This document shows positions 24,143-32,209 of a stretch of DNA of 64,000 nucleotides, piece by piece. The position numbers and the translations under genes were made by a program. A model generated the notes under the pieces. That model was not told the DNA's origin. It was given only the letters and a program-made list of their open reading frames with translations, and ran no database searches. How positions within the stretch are numbered: the stretch's first letter is position 1; each line of letters starts with the position of its first letter. Source of the stretch: a bacterium (GTDB lineage Bacteria; Vulcanimicrobiota; JABDET01); assembly GCA_021800275.1 (NCBI GenBank), contig JAJYZB010000011.1, positions 1 through 64,000 of the forward strand, in the 5' to 3' direction.

Positions 24143-26396
24143 GGTTGAAGATGATGCTCGAATGCTTCGTTCTCTTGAAAGGCTTTTAAAAGACAGCGGG
24201 TTTGATGTTGTGCCTGCTTCCAATGGTCAAGAAGCTCTCGATCTGGCGCAAAATGATGAGTTTGCTTTAATTATTTCAGATGTTAGGATGCCAGGCATGG
24301 ATGGCATTGAAACCCTTGGCAAAATGAGAACTTTTCAACCTCATGCCCGAAAATTGATTATTACCGGGTATGCGGACGAGGATGCTCCTGTTCGCGCTAT
24401 TCAACTCTCAGTGGATGATTATTTAATGAAGCCTTTTGGTTCTGAATTTTTTTTAAAAAGCGTAGAGAATGCGATTTCTCGGTATCGAATGGAACAGTTA
24501 AAATCAGGACTGATTCGGAATTCCTCTGAACAAGAATCGAAATTGATAAATACAGTTCTTTCTCATATTGAAAAAAGAATGGCAAAAAGACCGGACCTGT
24601 CCTATCGAAAGGCTTCTCTCTGCCGCAGTCTTGGGGAAGCTCTTGAATTAACCCCGATTCAATTGTCTAAACTTGAAAAAGCCGCTCATTTTCATGATTT
24701 TGGTTTTATTTCTCTTTCTGATGAACAAGTTAAACATGATGCCGAGAATCGCCATGCCCAAGTCTCCAGCGAAATATTGGCGGCTCTTATAGAGGATCAC
24801 GGCGCCGCAGAAATTTTAAAAGCTCATCATCAAGTTTTTGATTTTGAAGTCCCGCCGATTTCTGTTGAATGCGAAATTTTAAGATTGTGCGAAGATTATG
24901 AGAATTTTGAATCCCAAGATCCGGATCAGCCCGAGCAGATCCTTCGAGCTTTAGCTGACACTAAAAGTTACAGACCTGAACTTTTGGAAGCTCTTTTTAA
25001 AGTCATTTTGAATCCCTCTTTATCTCAGCAGTCACGCGCATTCAGTCCCGAAAAACCGGATCAAAAATGGTTTAACAAGTTTTTACATCTTGCCCAGGTT
25101 TATGTCAGGCTTGGAGAAAGCCAACTGGCAGAAGCTGCTCTGAAAAAATTAAAAGAAGCCGAATTTTTAATTAAAAATGATGATTCGAGATTTCGATACT
25201 TTCTTGTGTTTTCAGAAAATTTGATGCTTCAGAAAAAATTTGTGGAGAGCCATGAAGTGTCTGAAAGAGCATTGGAATTGGCGATAGAGAAAAAACTGGG
25301 CGGATTATCTGCTGCCAAAGCGTTTTTGGAGATTTCTCTGTCGCGATTTTTTTTATCCCGACTTGATCAGGTGGAAGAAATGCTCCAGAAATGCGTGGAG
25401 ATTTTTTCAAGATTTGAGGATTTAAAAAATTTAGCGCGAACCCATTTTTACCTCGCCATTTATTTTTTTTTATCGGGCAGAAAAGAGAATGTGGAGACTC
25501 ATTTGAAGAATTCGGCAAATTTGCTCCATCCGGATCAAACCCAGGAATGGCTGCAGAGCGAATCCCTGGCTCAAACTCTCCTCCCATCAGAGCTCACAGC
25601 GCCATTTTTTTCGTCTCATCCTTCAAAAGTTGAGGAAATTAAAATTTTTAGTCTTGGGCCATTTCGAATTTATCGAAGTGGTGAACTCATGCAGGAAGAA
25701 GAATGGAAAAGCAAAAAAGCCAGAATTTTGTTGAATTACTTGCTTTTTCACGCAGAAAGACCTATTTCAGAAGAAAGATTGTGCGAAATTTTTTGGTCGG
25801 GAAGCGATTTTGAAAAAAGCAGGAAGAGCCTGCATAATACTATTTACTTATTGAGGCGGATTTTAGAACCTGCCCTGGAAGAAGGTGGGCAGTCCAGATA
25901 CATTCTTTCCCAGAAAGGGGGATACCAGTTCAATCGCTTGACTTCGTACTGGTGGGATGTTCAGGAGTTTAGAAAAAAATGCCAGGAAGCTGAGCAGTTT
26001 TCAGCATCAGGTCAGAGTGAAAAAGCCATTCGGGCTTTGCAGCAGGCTGAAGATTTATATCAAGGGGATCTTCTAGAAGATTTTTCTGAAGAGGCATGGT
26101 TAGGTTTAGAAAGAGATAAATTGAGGGAGAGTTACATTAAAACTTTATGTGTTTTGTCTGATTATGAAGAAAAAAATGGTAGGTATTCGTTCGCTCTTGA
26201 GAAGGCGCAGGAAGCTCTTTCTTTTGATCCTTATCATGAGCAGGCTGCCCTGCTGCAAATTCGAAATTTATTTAAATTAGGCATGAGATCAGATGCTATT
26301 CGGCGTTATCACGAATGGTGCGCCGAATTGAAACGTGAACTTCAATTAGGCCCCCCTCCCGAACTTGCAGCTTTTTATCTAGAAATGACGTCCTGA
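24126..26396 (+). CDS. Response regulator with winged helix and BTAD domain
   Basis: A 756-residue regulator. Residues 1-120 are a receiver domain (phospho-acceptor D52 in IISDVRMPGMDG, K102 in MKPFG). Residues 130-260 resemble a decayed HD-GYP domain (KAAHFHDFGFI, later KAHHQVFDFE) lacking most catalytic residues. Residues 320-490 look like TPR-type helical repeats. About 505-600 is an OmpR-type winged helix (IKIFSLGPFRIYRSGE, SRKSLHNTIYLLRRIL, YILSQKGGYQFN), and 605-756 is a bacterial transcriptional activator (BTAD) domain as in SARP regulators. It should be phosphorylated by a histidine kinase and control transcription; its kinase may be the one at 19046. Its start codon sits in a hairpin loop. 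Confidence 0.9.
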   Translation: MEKVLLVEDDARMLRSLERLLKDSGFDVVPASNGQEALDLAQNDEFALIISDVRMPGMDGIETLGKMRTFQPHARKLIITGYADEDAPVRAIQLSVDDYLMKPFGSEFFLKSVENAISRYRMEQLKSGLIRNSSEQESKLINTVLSHIEKRMAKRPDLSYRKASLCRSLGEALELTPIQLSKLEKAAHFHDFGFISLSDEQVKHDAENRHAQVSSEILAALIEDHGAAEILKAHHQVFDFEVPPISVECEILRLCEDYENFESQDPDQPEQILRALADTKSYRPELLEALFKVILNPSLSQQSRAFSPEKPDQKWFNKFLHLAQVYVRLGESQLAEAALKKLKEAEFLIKNDDSRFRYFLVFSENLMLQKKFVESHEVSERALELAIEKKLGGLSAAKAFLEISLSRFFLSRLDQVEEMLQKCVEIFSRFEDLKNLARTHFYLAIYFFLSGRKENVETHLKNSANLLHPDQTQEWLQSESLAQTLLPSELTAPFFSSHPSKVEEIKIFSLGPFRIYRSGELMQEEEWKSKKARILLNYLLFHAERPISEERLCEIFWSGSDFEKSRKSLHNTIYLLRRILEPALEEGGQSRYILSQKGGYQFNRLTSYWWDVQEFRKKCQEAEQFSASGQSEKAIRALQQAEDLYQGDLLEDFSEEAWLGLERDKLRESYIKTLCVLSDYEEKNGRYSFALEKAQEALSFDPYHEQAALLQIRNLFKLGMRSDAIRRYHEWCAELKRELQLGPPPELAAFYLEMTS

Positions 26397-26516
26397 GTCT
26401 TACTTTCAGTCATAATAAGCAAAACAAATCCATTCAGGAATAAAGGATTATACAGGTTTTTAAAGAAAAAGAAAAAGCAAATATTAAGTTTGTCATTAAT
26501 GAGTGGAGGTGGCTGG

Positions 26517-26849
26517 ATGAGTGACGTAAAAGCAGTGACAGATGGGACATTTGACGATGAAGTCGTAAAAAACAGTAGCGCGGTTCTAGTAGATTTTTAT
26601 GCTCCTTGGTGCGGTCCCTGTAAAATGATGTCTCCTGTGGTTGATTCTTTGTCATTAAAATATGGAGGCAAAGTTAAGTTTGTAAAACTGAATACTGATG
26701 AGAATCCTGGAACTGCCAGTCGGTATCAGATTTCTGGTATCCCCACTTTACTTTTATTTAAAAATGGGGCAGTTTTAGATAGAGTTGTTGGGTATGTCCC
26801 TGAAGGCAGTCTTGCTAAGTTTCTGGACAAACACGTTAGCAGCGGTTGA
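26517..26849 (+). CDS. trxA: Thioredoxin
   Basis: A 110-residue thioredoxin with the redox motif WCGPC at residues 31-35 (FYAPWCGPCKMMSP) and the conserved cis-Pro in ISGIPTLLLFKNG. It reduces protein disulphides with thioredoxin reductase. The ATG at 26517 is chosen because GGAGG lies seven bases upstream; an upstream in-frame start at 26490 would add residues unlike the family. The length is exactly typical of bacterial Trx1. It appears to form a single-gene unit between the BTAD regulator and a 60-residue protein. Confidence 0.95.
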   Translation: MSDVKAVTDGTFDDEVVKNSSAVLVDFYAPWCGPCKMMSPVVDSLSLKYGGKVKFVKLNTDENPGTASRYQISGIPTLLLFKNGAVLDRVVGYVPEGSLAKFLDKHVSSG

Positions 26850-26936
26850 GTTTGGACAATTTAGAAGAGTTAAGTCCTGCTGCTTGTATTGTTTTTTAAG
26901 GAAGTTTCTTGTGCCTGAATATTTACATTTTTTTCA

Positions 26937-26965
26937 TTGAAATTCTCCTTTTACTTTTGTAAAAT
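26937..26965 (+). promoter_or_regulatory. Promoter of the 60-residue protein gene
   Basis: TTGAAA at 26937-26942 and TAAAAT at 26960-26965 with a 17-base spacer. An AAGGAGG site (26973-26979) and the ATG at 26986 follow directly, so the leader is very short. Confidence 0.65.
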
Positions 26966-26985
26966 TAGAAAAAAGGAGGATTGTC

Positions 26986-27168
26986 ATGTACATTTTTGAC
27001 TCCAGCGCCGATTATCAAAGCGTATTTCCTCAAATGACTTTAGAATGGCTTTCGAAAGAAATGGTTAATTCTAATGAAGTTATGCAGCCAGAATCTTCTA
27101 TTACCTCTTCTTCAAGCAAAACACCTCTTAAATTCAGCCTGAAGCGAGCTTTTCTTAAGTCAGTATAA
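26986..27168 (+). CDS. Small 60-residue protein of unknown function
   Basis: MYIFDSSADYQSVFPQMTLE begins a 60-residue protein with a Ser/Thr-rich middle (SSITSSSSKT) and a basic end (KFSLKRAFLKSV). It has a good promoter, a consensus AAGGAGG site seven bases before the ATG and an open frame to a TAA stop, which together argue that it is a real, strongly expressed gene. No domain, signal peptide or membrane segment is visible. It resembles the other small Ser-rich, leaderless proteins of this region in style, not in alignable sequence. Confidence 0.65.
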   Translation: MYIFDSSADYQSVFPQMTLEWLSKEMVNSNEVMQPESSITSSSSKTPLKFSLKRAFLKSV

Positions 27169-27236
27169 TTTTGAAGTCATAGGAGAGCAGTGAGTGTGGA
27201 AGGGAACCTGCTGTTTAACTGGAACCCATTTCAAGG

Positions 27237-28736
27237 ATGCCGCAAAAACGAACCTTTAAGAAAATTTTAATTGCTAATCGAGGAGAAATTGCTCTCCGAG
27301 TTATCCGAGCTTGTCGAGAATTGAATATCAGTACCGTTGGCTGTTTTACCCCTGAGGACGAAACAGGGGGTTGGATTCGCTATTTTGATGAGGTGCATGA
27401 GTTAAATGGATTGAATGGTCGTTCAGGCTATTTAAATATAAAGGCTCTTCTTGAAGTCGCAGAAAAAGCAAAAGCAGATGCTGTTCATCCAGGGTATGGT
27501 TTCTTGTCCGAACAAGCTTCTTTTGCAAAAGCTTGTCAGGAATCAGGGATTGTTTTTATTGGACCTTCTCCTGATGGACTGCGGAAAGCAGGGGACAAAA
27601 TTATGGCAAGGGAAGCAGCGCAGAAAATTGGGATTCCTTGTCTGCCAGGAACCTCTTCGCTTTCGGATTGGAAAGAGGCTCTGAGAGTTTCTCGGGAACT
27701 CGGTTTTCCTGTGCTTTTGAAAGCCTCTGCAGGGGGTGGAGGGCATGGGATGCGGTTAGTCAGAGTTCCTGAAGAGATGGAATTAGGATTTTCCTCAGCC
27801 GAGCGTGAAGCAGCATCAAGTTTTGGCAGCGGGACTCTTTACTTGGAGAAATATCTTGCAGCTCCTCGACATATTGAAGTCCAAATTTTGAGAGATTCTT
27901 ATGGTCGTGGTGTTTATTTAGGGGAAAGAGAATGTTCCATTCAGAGAAGACATCAAAAATTGATCGAAGAATCTCCATCCTGCGTTGTAACAGAAGAAAT
28001 GCGAAGAGAGATAGGACAAAAAGCCATTCAGTTTGCAGCTGCTATTGATTATACAGGCGCTGGAACTGTTGAATTTCTTTATGAGGCGGGAAGATTTTAT
28101 TTCCTCGAAATGAATGCCAGAATTCAAGTAGAACATCCTGTTACAGAGATGGTGACAGGTTTTGATTTGGTGAAAGAGCAGATTCGAATAGCAGAGGGTT
28201 TTCCTTTGTCTGCTGCTCAGCAAGAAATTAAAATTCAAGGATGGGCTTTTGAAGCACGGATTAACAGTGAAGATTTTCTGCGAAATTTTATCCCTGTTCC
28301 AGGGACCATAAAAAAAATATCGCTGCCAGGTGGACCAGGAGTTCGGGTTGATACCGCTGTTTATGAAGGGTACACTATTCCCGAAGCGTTTGATTCGTTA
28401 TTTGCGAAATTGATTGTGTGGGGAAAAGATCGAGAAGAAGCCATTTCCAGAATGAAAAGGTCGCTGCTTGAATTCGAGGTTTCTGGGATTCCAACAACAG
28501 TGCCCTTTCATTTTCGCGTATTTTCTCATCCGGTTTTTCAGAAAGGAGAATTTTCAACTCGATTTATTGAAGAGTATTTTGGAGAAAAAGTTTTGATTTC
28601 AGAGGAAGAAAAAGAGATGGCAGCTCTTGTATCGGTTCTTGAAATGCAGCAGGAAAAGCTTCAGTTTCAGCATTTTGGCGAAAGAAATCCGTGGGCTTTA
28701 TCCGCGAGGATGCAAAATTATGGAATACACCCTTGA
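27237..28736 (+). CDS. accC: Biotin carboxylase subunit of a biotin-dependent carboxylase
   Basis: A 499-residue ATP-grasp protein with the full biotin carboxylase order: KKILIANRGEIALRVIRAC, HPGYGFLSEQ, PVLLKASAGGGGHGMR (ATP lid), LGERECSIQRRHQKLIEE and EMNARIQVEHPVTEMVTG (catalytic Glu, Arg). It carboxylates biotin on the carrier encoded immediately downstream, which overlaps by 17 bases. A carboxyltransferase gene is absent nearby, so the final acceptor (acetyl-CoA, propionyl-CoA or pyruvate) is uncertain. The C-terminal extension (about 50 residues beyond classic AccC) and the separate 157-residue carrier resemble acyl-CoA or pyruvate carboxylase subunits; the symbol accC is therefore tentative. 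Confidence 0.93.
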   Translation: MPQKRTFKKILIANRGEIALRVIRACRELNISTVGCFTPEDETGGWIRYFDEVHELNGLNGRSGYLNIKALLEVAEKAKADAVHPGYGFLSEQASFAKACQESGIVFIGPSPDGLRKAGDKIMAREAAQKIGIPCLPGTSSLSDWKEALRVSRELGFPVLLKASAGGGGHGMRLVRVPEEMELGFSSAEREAASSFGSGTLYLEKYLAAPRHIEVQILRDSYGRGVYLGERECSIQRRHQKLIEESPSCVVTEEMRREIGQKAIQFAAAIDYTGAGTVEFLYEAGRFYFLEMNARIQVEHPVTEMVTGFDLVKEQIRIAEGFPLSAAQQEIKIQGWAFEARINSEDFLRNFIPVPGTIKKISLPGGPGVRVDTAVYEGYTIPEAFDSLFAKLIVWGKDREEAISRMKRSLLEFEVSGIPTTVPFHFRVFSHPVFQKGEFSTRFIEEYFGEKVLISEEEKEMAALVSVLEMQQEKLQFQHFGERNPWALSARMQNYGIHP

Positions 28737-29193
28737 AGTCTCAGGAGAATCTTTTTCCATTCAGTTAGACCGACAGAAGCAAATGGCTAGAATGAATGGG
28801 AAAAAAATCTCTTACAGGAAAGTTGGAGATTTTCTTTTTATCGATCATCATCCTATCGTCTATCAAATTATCAGAGATAAATCTGGTTCTGTAGAAGGTG
28901 TTTTTCTTCATGGGAAATGGATTCCTGTAAAAATACAGGGAAGTGATGCTTCCAGGCAGGCTGCTGTCCATCACGGAGAAGTTCGAGCACCTTTAAACGG
29001 CATGGTTGCGAGAATCTTTGTTCAAGAAATGGATTTTATAAAAGAAGGAAGCGTGGTTTTAATCCTTGAAGCCATGAAAATGGAAAACGAAATTTCTGCC
29101 CCTGTTTCAGGAAAAGTAACCCAGATAGACGTGAAAGAAAAAGAAGTGGTGAAAGCTGGAAATTTATTGTTTAAAATTGAGATGATGGAATAA
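28720..29193 (+). CDS. Biotin carboxyl carrier protein
   Basis: A 157-residue protein ending in a biotinyl-lipoyl domain with the biotinylation motif EAMKMENEI and the preceding GMVARIFVQEMDFIKEGSVV strands. The N-terminal half (residues 1-80) is a beta-rich domain seen on carriers of acyl-CoA carboxylases. The ATG at 28720 lies inside the end of the biotin carboxylase gene, with GAGGAT eight bases upstream, so the two are translationally coupled. Longer N-terminal frames are shadows of the carboxylase frame. It carries CO2 from the biotin carboxylase to an unidentified carboxyltransferase. Confidence 0.92.
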   Translation: MEYTLEVSGESFSIQLDRQKQMARMNGKKISYRKVGDFLFIDHHPIVYQIIRDKSGSVEGVFLHGKWIPVKIQGSDASRQAAVHHGEVRAPLNGMVARIFVQEMDFIKEGSVVLILEAMKMENEISAPVSGKVTQIDVKEKEVVKAGNLLFKIEMME

Positions 29194-29243
29194 AATATAA
29201 ATTTTTTCTGCCCAGATAGAAGCGGTTTATTAAAGGGAATTTT

Positions 29244-29954
29244 TTGAAATTGATGGAAAAATGGATTCTTGTGAAAAATTTTGCTTTATGTTTGTTTTTT
29301 TTGATCTGTCTTTTTTTGTTTCCTTTAAAAAATGTTTTTGCTGATCCGAGTGGAAATCAGGGACCTGATTGGGTAGGTGTAGAAACATTTGTCTCACATT
29401 TTCAAACAGAGCAAGGACAGAGCGTGGTTTTTCCTGAGCTCATGGAGGAAATTGGCTTTCACATTTCTCCTAAATGGATCGTTGATTTTCGCCGCTATTC
29501 TGGCAGCAGCAGTGGAGCCAATCATTTAAAAGCCTCAGTGGGGGATGTGGAAGGACGTTTGGGGTATCTCCTTGGAGACAATCATGAGAGTTCTTCAGGA
29601 AGTTCATTTTTTCAAAACGTCTATGGTTGGCTGAGTTGGAAAGTTTGGAGTTCGCATATAAAATTTAATAACCGGAAATTCTACGAAAGAGATGAAGGAA
29701 TGGGTTTTGGCGTTATGCGTTTCCCTTTAAACCGTGGTCTTTCATATTGGTATGGTCTCGCTATTTATCCATCTGTGCATGAAAATTTTAAAAATGATAT
29801 CAGTTCTATCACTGCACAAGCAGGCGGGGCTTATTCCTTGTTTTCTTCCTTGGACTTGACGGTTGGGTATCGGGTTCAAACTTTACTGACCGATGACCGC
29901 CACGGCCGCGCTGAGGAGCAAGGAATAATTTTAGGTTTGCAGGGGCGTTTTTAG
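29244..29954 (+). CDS. Outer-membrane beta-barrel protein
   Basis: A 236-residue exported protein with a strongly hydrophobic signal peptide (FALCLFFLICLFLFPLKNVFAD). The mature part alternates short hydrophobic strands with polar turns (WVGVETFVSHF, GFHISPKWIVDFR, GYRVQTLL) and ends in GIILGLQGRF, the terminal aromatic expected of barrels inserted by BamA. This size suits an 8-stranded barrel, and a lipid A deacylase (PagL)-like fold is possible, but I cannot identify catalytic residues with confidence. The TTG at 29244 is preceded by AAAGGGA; an ATG at 29253 is an alternative start. Confidence 0.75.
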   Translation: MKLMEKWILVKNFALCLFFLICLFLFPLKNVFADPSGNQGPDWVGVETFVSHFQTEQGQSVVFPELMEEIGFHISPKWIVDFRRYSGSSSGANHLKASVGDVEGRLGYLLGDNHESSSGSSFFQNVYGWLSWKVWSSHIKFNNRKFYERDEGMGFGVMRFPLNRGLSYWYGLAIYPSVHENFKNDISSITAQAGGAYSLFSSLDLTVGYRVQTLLTDDRHGRAEEQGIILGLQGRF

Positions 29955-30023
29955 TGAAATGTAGAATTGGCAAATGAGATTTAAAGTGCGTCAAAATGAG
30001 GCGTAAAAAAATGGGGGTGAGCT

Positions 30024-31172
30024 GTGAAAATTTATGAATATCAGGCAAAAGAAATTCTAAGGAAATCTGGAATTCGGATTCCAATCGGAAAGATGGCAAA
30101 AACCGCGAAGTCCGCTGCTAAAGTGGCTGAAAAACTTAACAAGAAAGTAGTTGTAAAAGCTCAGGTGCATTCGGGCGGAAGAGGAAAGGCGGGAGGAATT
30201 AAACTGGCAGAAAATCCCCAGGCCTCGCAAGATACTGCCGCTCAAATTCTACAAATGAGAATCGGCGGTTTAAAAGTGAAATCTGTTCTTGTAGAAGAAG
30301 CGCTGAATATTTCACACGAGTATTACTTGAGTTTTGCCCTGGATCGTCATGCTGGAAAGACGATCGTCATGGCAAGCGCAGAGGGAGGAGTGGAGATTGA
30401 AGAAGTGGCAGCTCATTCGCCTGGAAAGATATATAAATTTCATCTGGATCCTGCCTATGGGCTTATGGATTTTCAAATGAGGAGAACCTGCGAAAAGCTC
30501 GGACTTGAACACAGAATGGCAAAAGAGTTTTCCGAGTTTATGAAAAGATTGTATCGAACTTATACTGAGAACGACTGTGTTCTAGCGGAAATTAATCCTC
30601 TTGTTTTAACTGCTGAAGGGAATTTTTTAGCGGCAGACGCTAAAATGGATCTGGATGAAAACGCTTTGTTCCGTCACCCGGATTTTTTAGAATTGAGAGA
30701 AGCCAGTGAAGACGATCCGATTGAAGTAGAAGCGCATAAGAAAAAAATTCCTTATGTTCGATTAGAAGGCAGTATTGGAATTTTAGGGAATGGCGCAGGC
30801 TTGGTTATGACAACCCTTGATATGGTGAGTCGTGAAGGAGGTAAGCCTGCGAATTTCTTAGATGTGGGGGGTGGATCGAATTGGGAAACAGTAAAAAATT
30901 CGTTGGAAATTGTTTTGAGCGATAAAAAGGTAAAAGGCGTTTTTATTAATATTTTTGGCGGAATCAGCCGGTGCGATGAAGTGGCAAAAGGGATTTTGGA
31001 AGCGGATAAAGCTTTAAACATAAAGATTCCTGTTGTGATCAGGCTTTCGGGAACCAATGAGGAAGAGGGTCGGGCTCTGCTCGCAGCATCTCGTTTCGCT
31101 TCTGCTTCCACCATGGAAGATGGAGCAAAAAAAATTGTTGAACTTATAGAAGGTATTGGAAAAAAAGTGTAA
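30024..31172 (+). CDS. sucC: Succinyl-CoA ligase (ADP-forming) subunit beta
   Basis: A 382-residue SucC protein: N-terminal ATP-grasp (KIYEYQAKEIL, VVVKAQVHSGGRGKAGGIKL), LAEINPLVLT, DAKMDLDENALFRHPD, and the C-terminal domain (GNGAGLVMTTLDMV, FLDVGGG, GVFINIFGGISRCDEVAKGI). It makes succinate and ATP from succinyl-CoA in the TCA cycle, together with SucD. sucD normally follows directly but does not here; rpsL comes next, so SucD must be encoded elsewhere. The start is GTG at 30024 after GGGGGTGAG. Confidence 0.95.
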   Translation: MKIYEYQAKEILRKSGIRIPIGKMAKTAKSAAKVAEKLNKKVVVKAQVHSGGRGKAGGIKLAENPQASQDTAAQILQMRIGGLKVKSVLVEEALNISHEYYLSFALDRHAGKTIVMASAEGGVEIEEVAAHSPGKIYKFHLDPAYGLMDFQMRRTCEKLGLEHRMAKEFSEFMKRLYRTYTENDCVLAEINPLVLTAEGNFLAADAKMDLDENALFRHPDFLELREASEDDPIEVEAHKKKIPYVRLEGSIGILGNGAGLVMTTLDMVSREGGKPANFLDVGGGSNWETVKNSLEIVLSDKKVKGVFINIFGGISRCDEVAKGILEADKALNIKIPVVIRLSGTNEEEGRALLAASRFASASTMEDGAKKIVELIEGIGKKV

Positions 31173-31212
31173 AATATAGCCTTTACCTAATATTTTTAAT
31201 GGGTTCTGGTTT

Positions 31213-31244
31213 CAAGTGAAACAGCCATTGGGCTGTTTCACTTG
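31213..31244 (+). other. Perfect 14-bp hairpin between sucC and rpsL
   Basis: CAAGTGAAACAGCC (31213-31226) and GGCTGTTTCACTTG (31231-31244) pair fully around ATTG. It lacks a strong T-run after it on the plus strand (TTCTGG), so it is either a weak terminator for sucC or a structure in the leader of the ribosomal protein operon. Confidence 0.75.
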
Positions 31245-31281
31245 TTCTGGAGAAACAAAATAAATTTATTAAGGAGCGGTC

Positions 31282-31716
31282 ATGCCGACAATTAATCAGT
31301 TGATACGACACGGTAGGAAAAGTGCAGAAAAGAAAATAAAAGCTCCTGCCCTTCGTTTTTCTTATAATTCCATCAATAATCGGGTTTTTCATACTCTGGG
31401 AAATCCATTTAAAAGAGGGGTTTGCACCCAGGTTAAAACAGTCACTCCTAAAAAGCCTAATTCTGCTTTAAGAAAAGTAGCCCGTGTTCGTTTGACAAAC
31501 CGAGCAGAGGTGACTGCATATATTCCTGGTATAGGACACAATCTGCAGGAACATTCAGTGGTTTTAATTCGAGGAGGCCGTGTAAAAGATCTGCCTGGGA
31601 TACGTTATCATATTGTCCGTGGAGTTCTGGATACAGCAGGGGTTGTGGATCGGAAACAGGCCCGGAGCAAGTATGGAGCCAGACGCCCCAAGCCGGCTGC
31701 CAAGACAGGAGGTTAG
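31282..31716 (+). CDS. rpsL: 30S ribosomal protein S12 with an unusual insertion
   Basis: A 144-residue S12. The start [18 protein letters not shown] and the core [55 protein letters not shown] are standard. After APAL (residue 24) about 14 extra residues ([14 protein letters not shown]) interrupt the usual APALxGNPxKRGVC. The insertion is near the N-terminal extension, away from the decoding-centre loops. The classic streptomycin-resistance lysines are present. AAGGAGCG precedes the ATG, and rpsG, fusA and tuf follow, as in a str operon. Confidence 0.97.
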   Translation: MPTINQLIRHGRKSAEKKIKAPALRFSYNSINNRVFHTLGNPFKRGVCTQVKTVTPKKPNSALRKVARVRLTNRAEVTAYIPGIGHNLQEHSVVLIRGGRVKDLPGIRYHIVRGVLDTAGVVDRKQARSKYGARRPKPAAKTGG

Positions 31717-31722
31717 TTAGAT

Positions 31723-32193
31723 ATGCCCAGAAAAGGATTTGTGCCTAAGCGAAAAGTTTCTCCAGATTCATTATTTAATAGAGATGATGTCCAACGTTTT
31801 ATTAATAAACTTTTAATTCAAGGGAAAAAAGCGAAAGCTGAAAAAATTTTTTATGGCGCTCTTGATTTAATGAAACAAAAGACGAAAAAAGACCCGCTGA
31901 AACTTTGGGAACAGGCTCTTGAAAACGTAAAGCCGAGTCTTGAAGTTAGACCCAGGCGGGTTGGAGGAGCCACCTATCAAGTTCCTGTTGAGGTGAATTC
32001 GGACCGTAAGGAAGCTCTGGCATATCGCTGGATTATACAGTACGCTCGTTCTCGTTCAGGAAAAAGCATGATGGAAAAACTGGCTGCTGAGTTAATGGAA
32101 GCAGCTTCAGGAGCAGGGGCATCCGTTAAGAAAAAAGAGGATACCCATAAAATGGCGGAAGCCAATAAAGCCTTCGCCCATTATCGTTGGTGA
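31723..32193 (+). CDS. rpsG: 30S ribosomal protein S7
   Basis: A 156-residue S7 ([19 protein letters not shown]..., then [67 protein letters not shown]). It binds the 3' major domain of 16S rRNA and nucleates head assembly; in many bacteria it also represses its own operon. It follows rpsL by six bases, and the end of rpsL supplies GGAGGT as its ribosome binding site. Confidence 0.98.
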   Translation: MPRKGFVPKRKVSPDSLFNRDDVQRFINKLLIQGKKAKAEKIFYGALDLMKQKTKKDPLKLWEQALENVKPSLEVRPRRVGGATYQVPVEVNSDRKEALAYRWIIQYARSRSGKSMMEKLAAELMEAASGAGASVKKKEDTHKMAEANKAFAHYRW

Positions 32194-32209
32194 AAATGAA
32201 AGAGATTGG

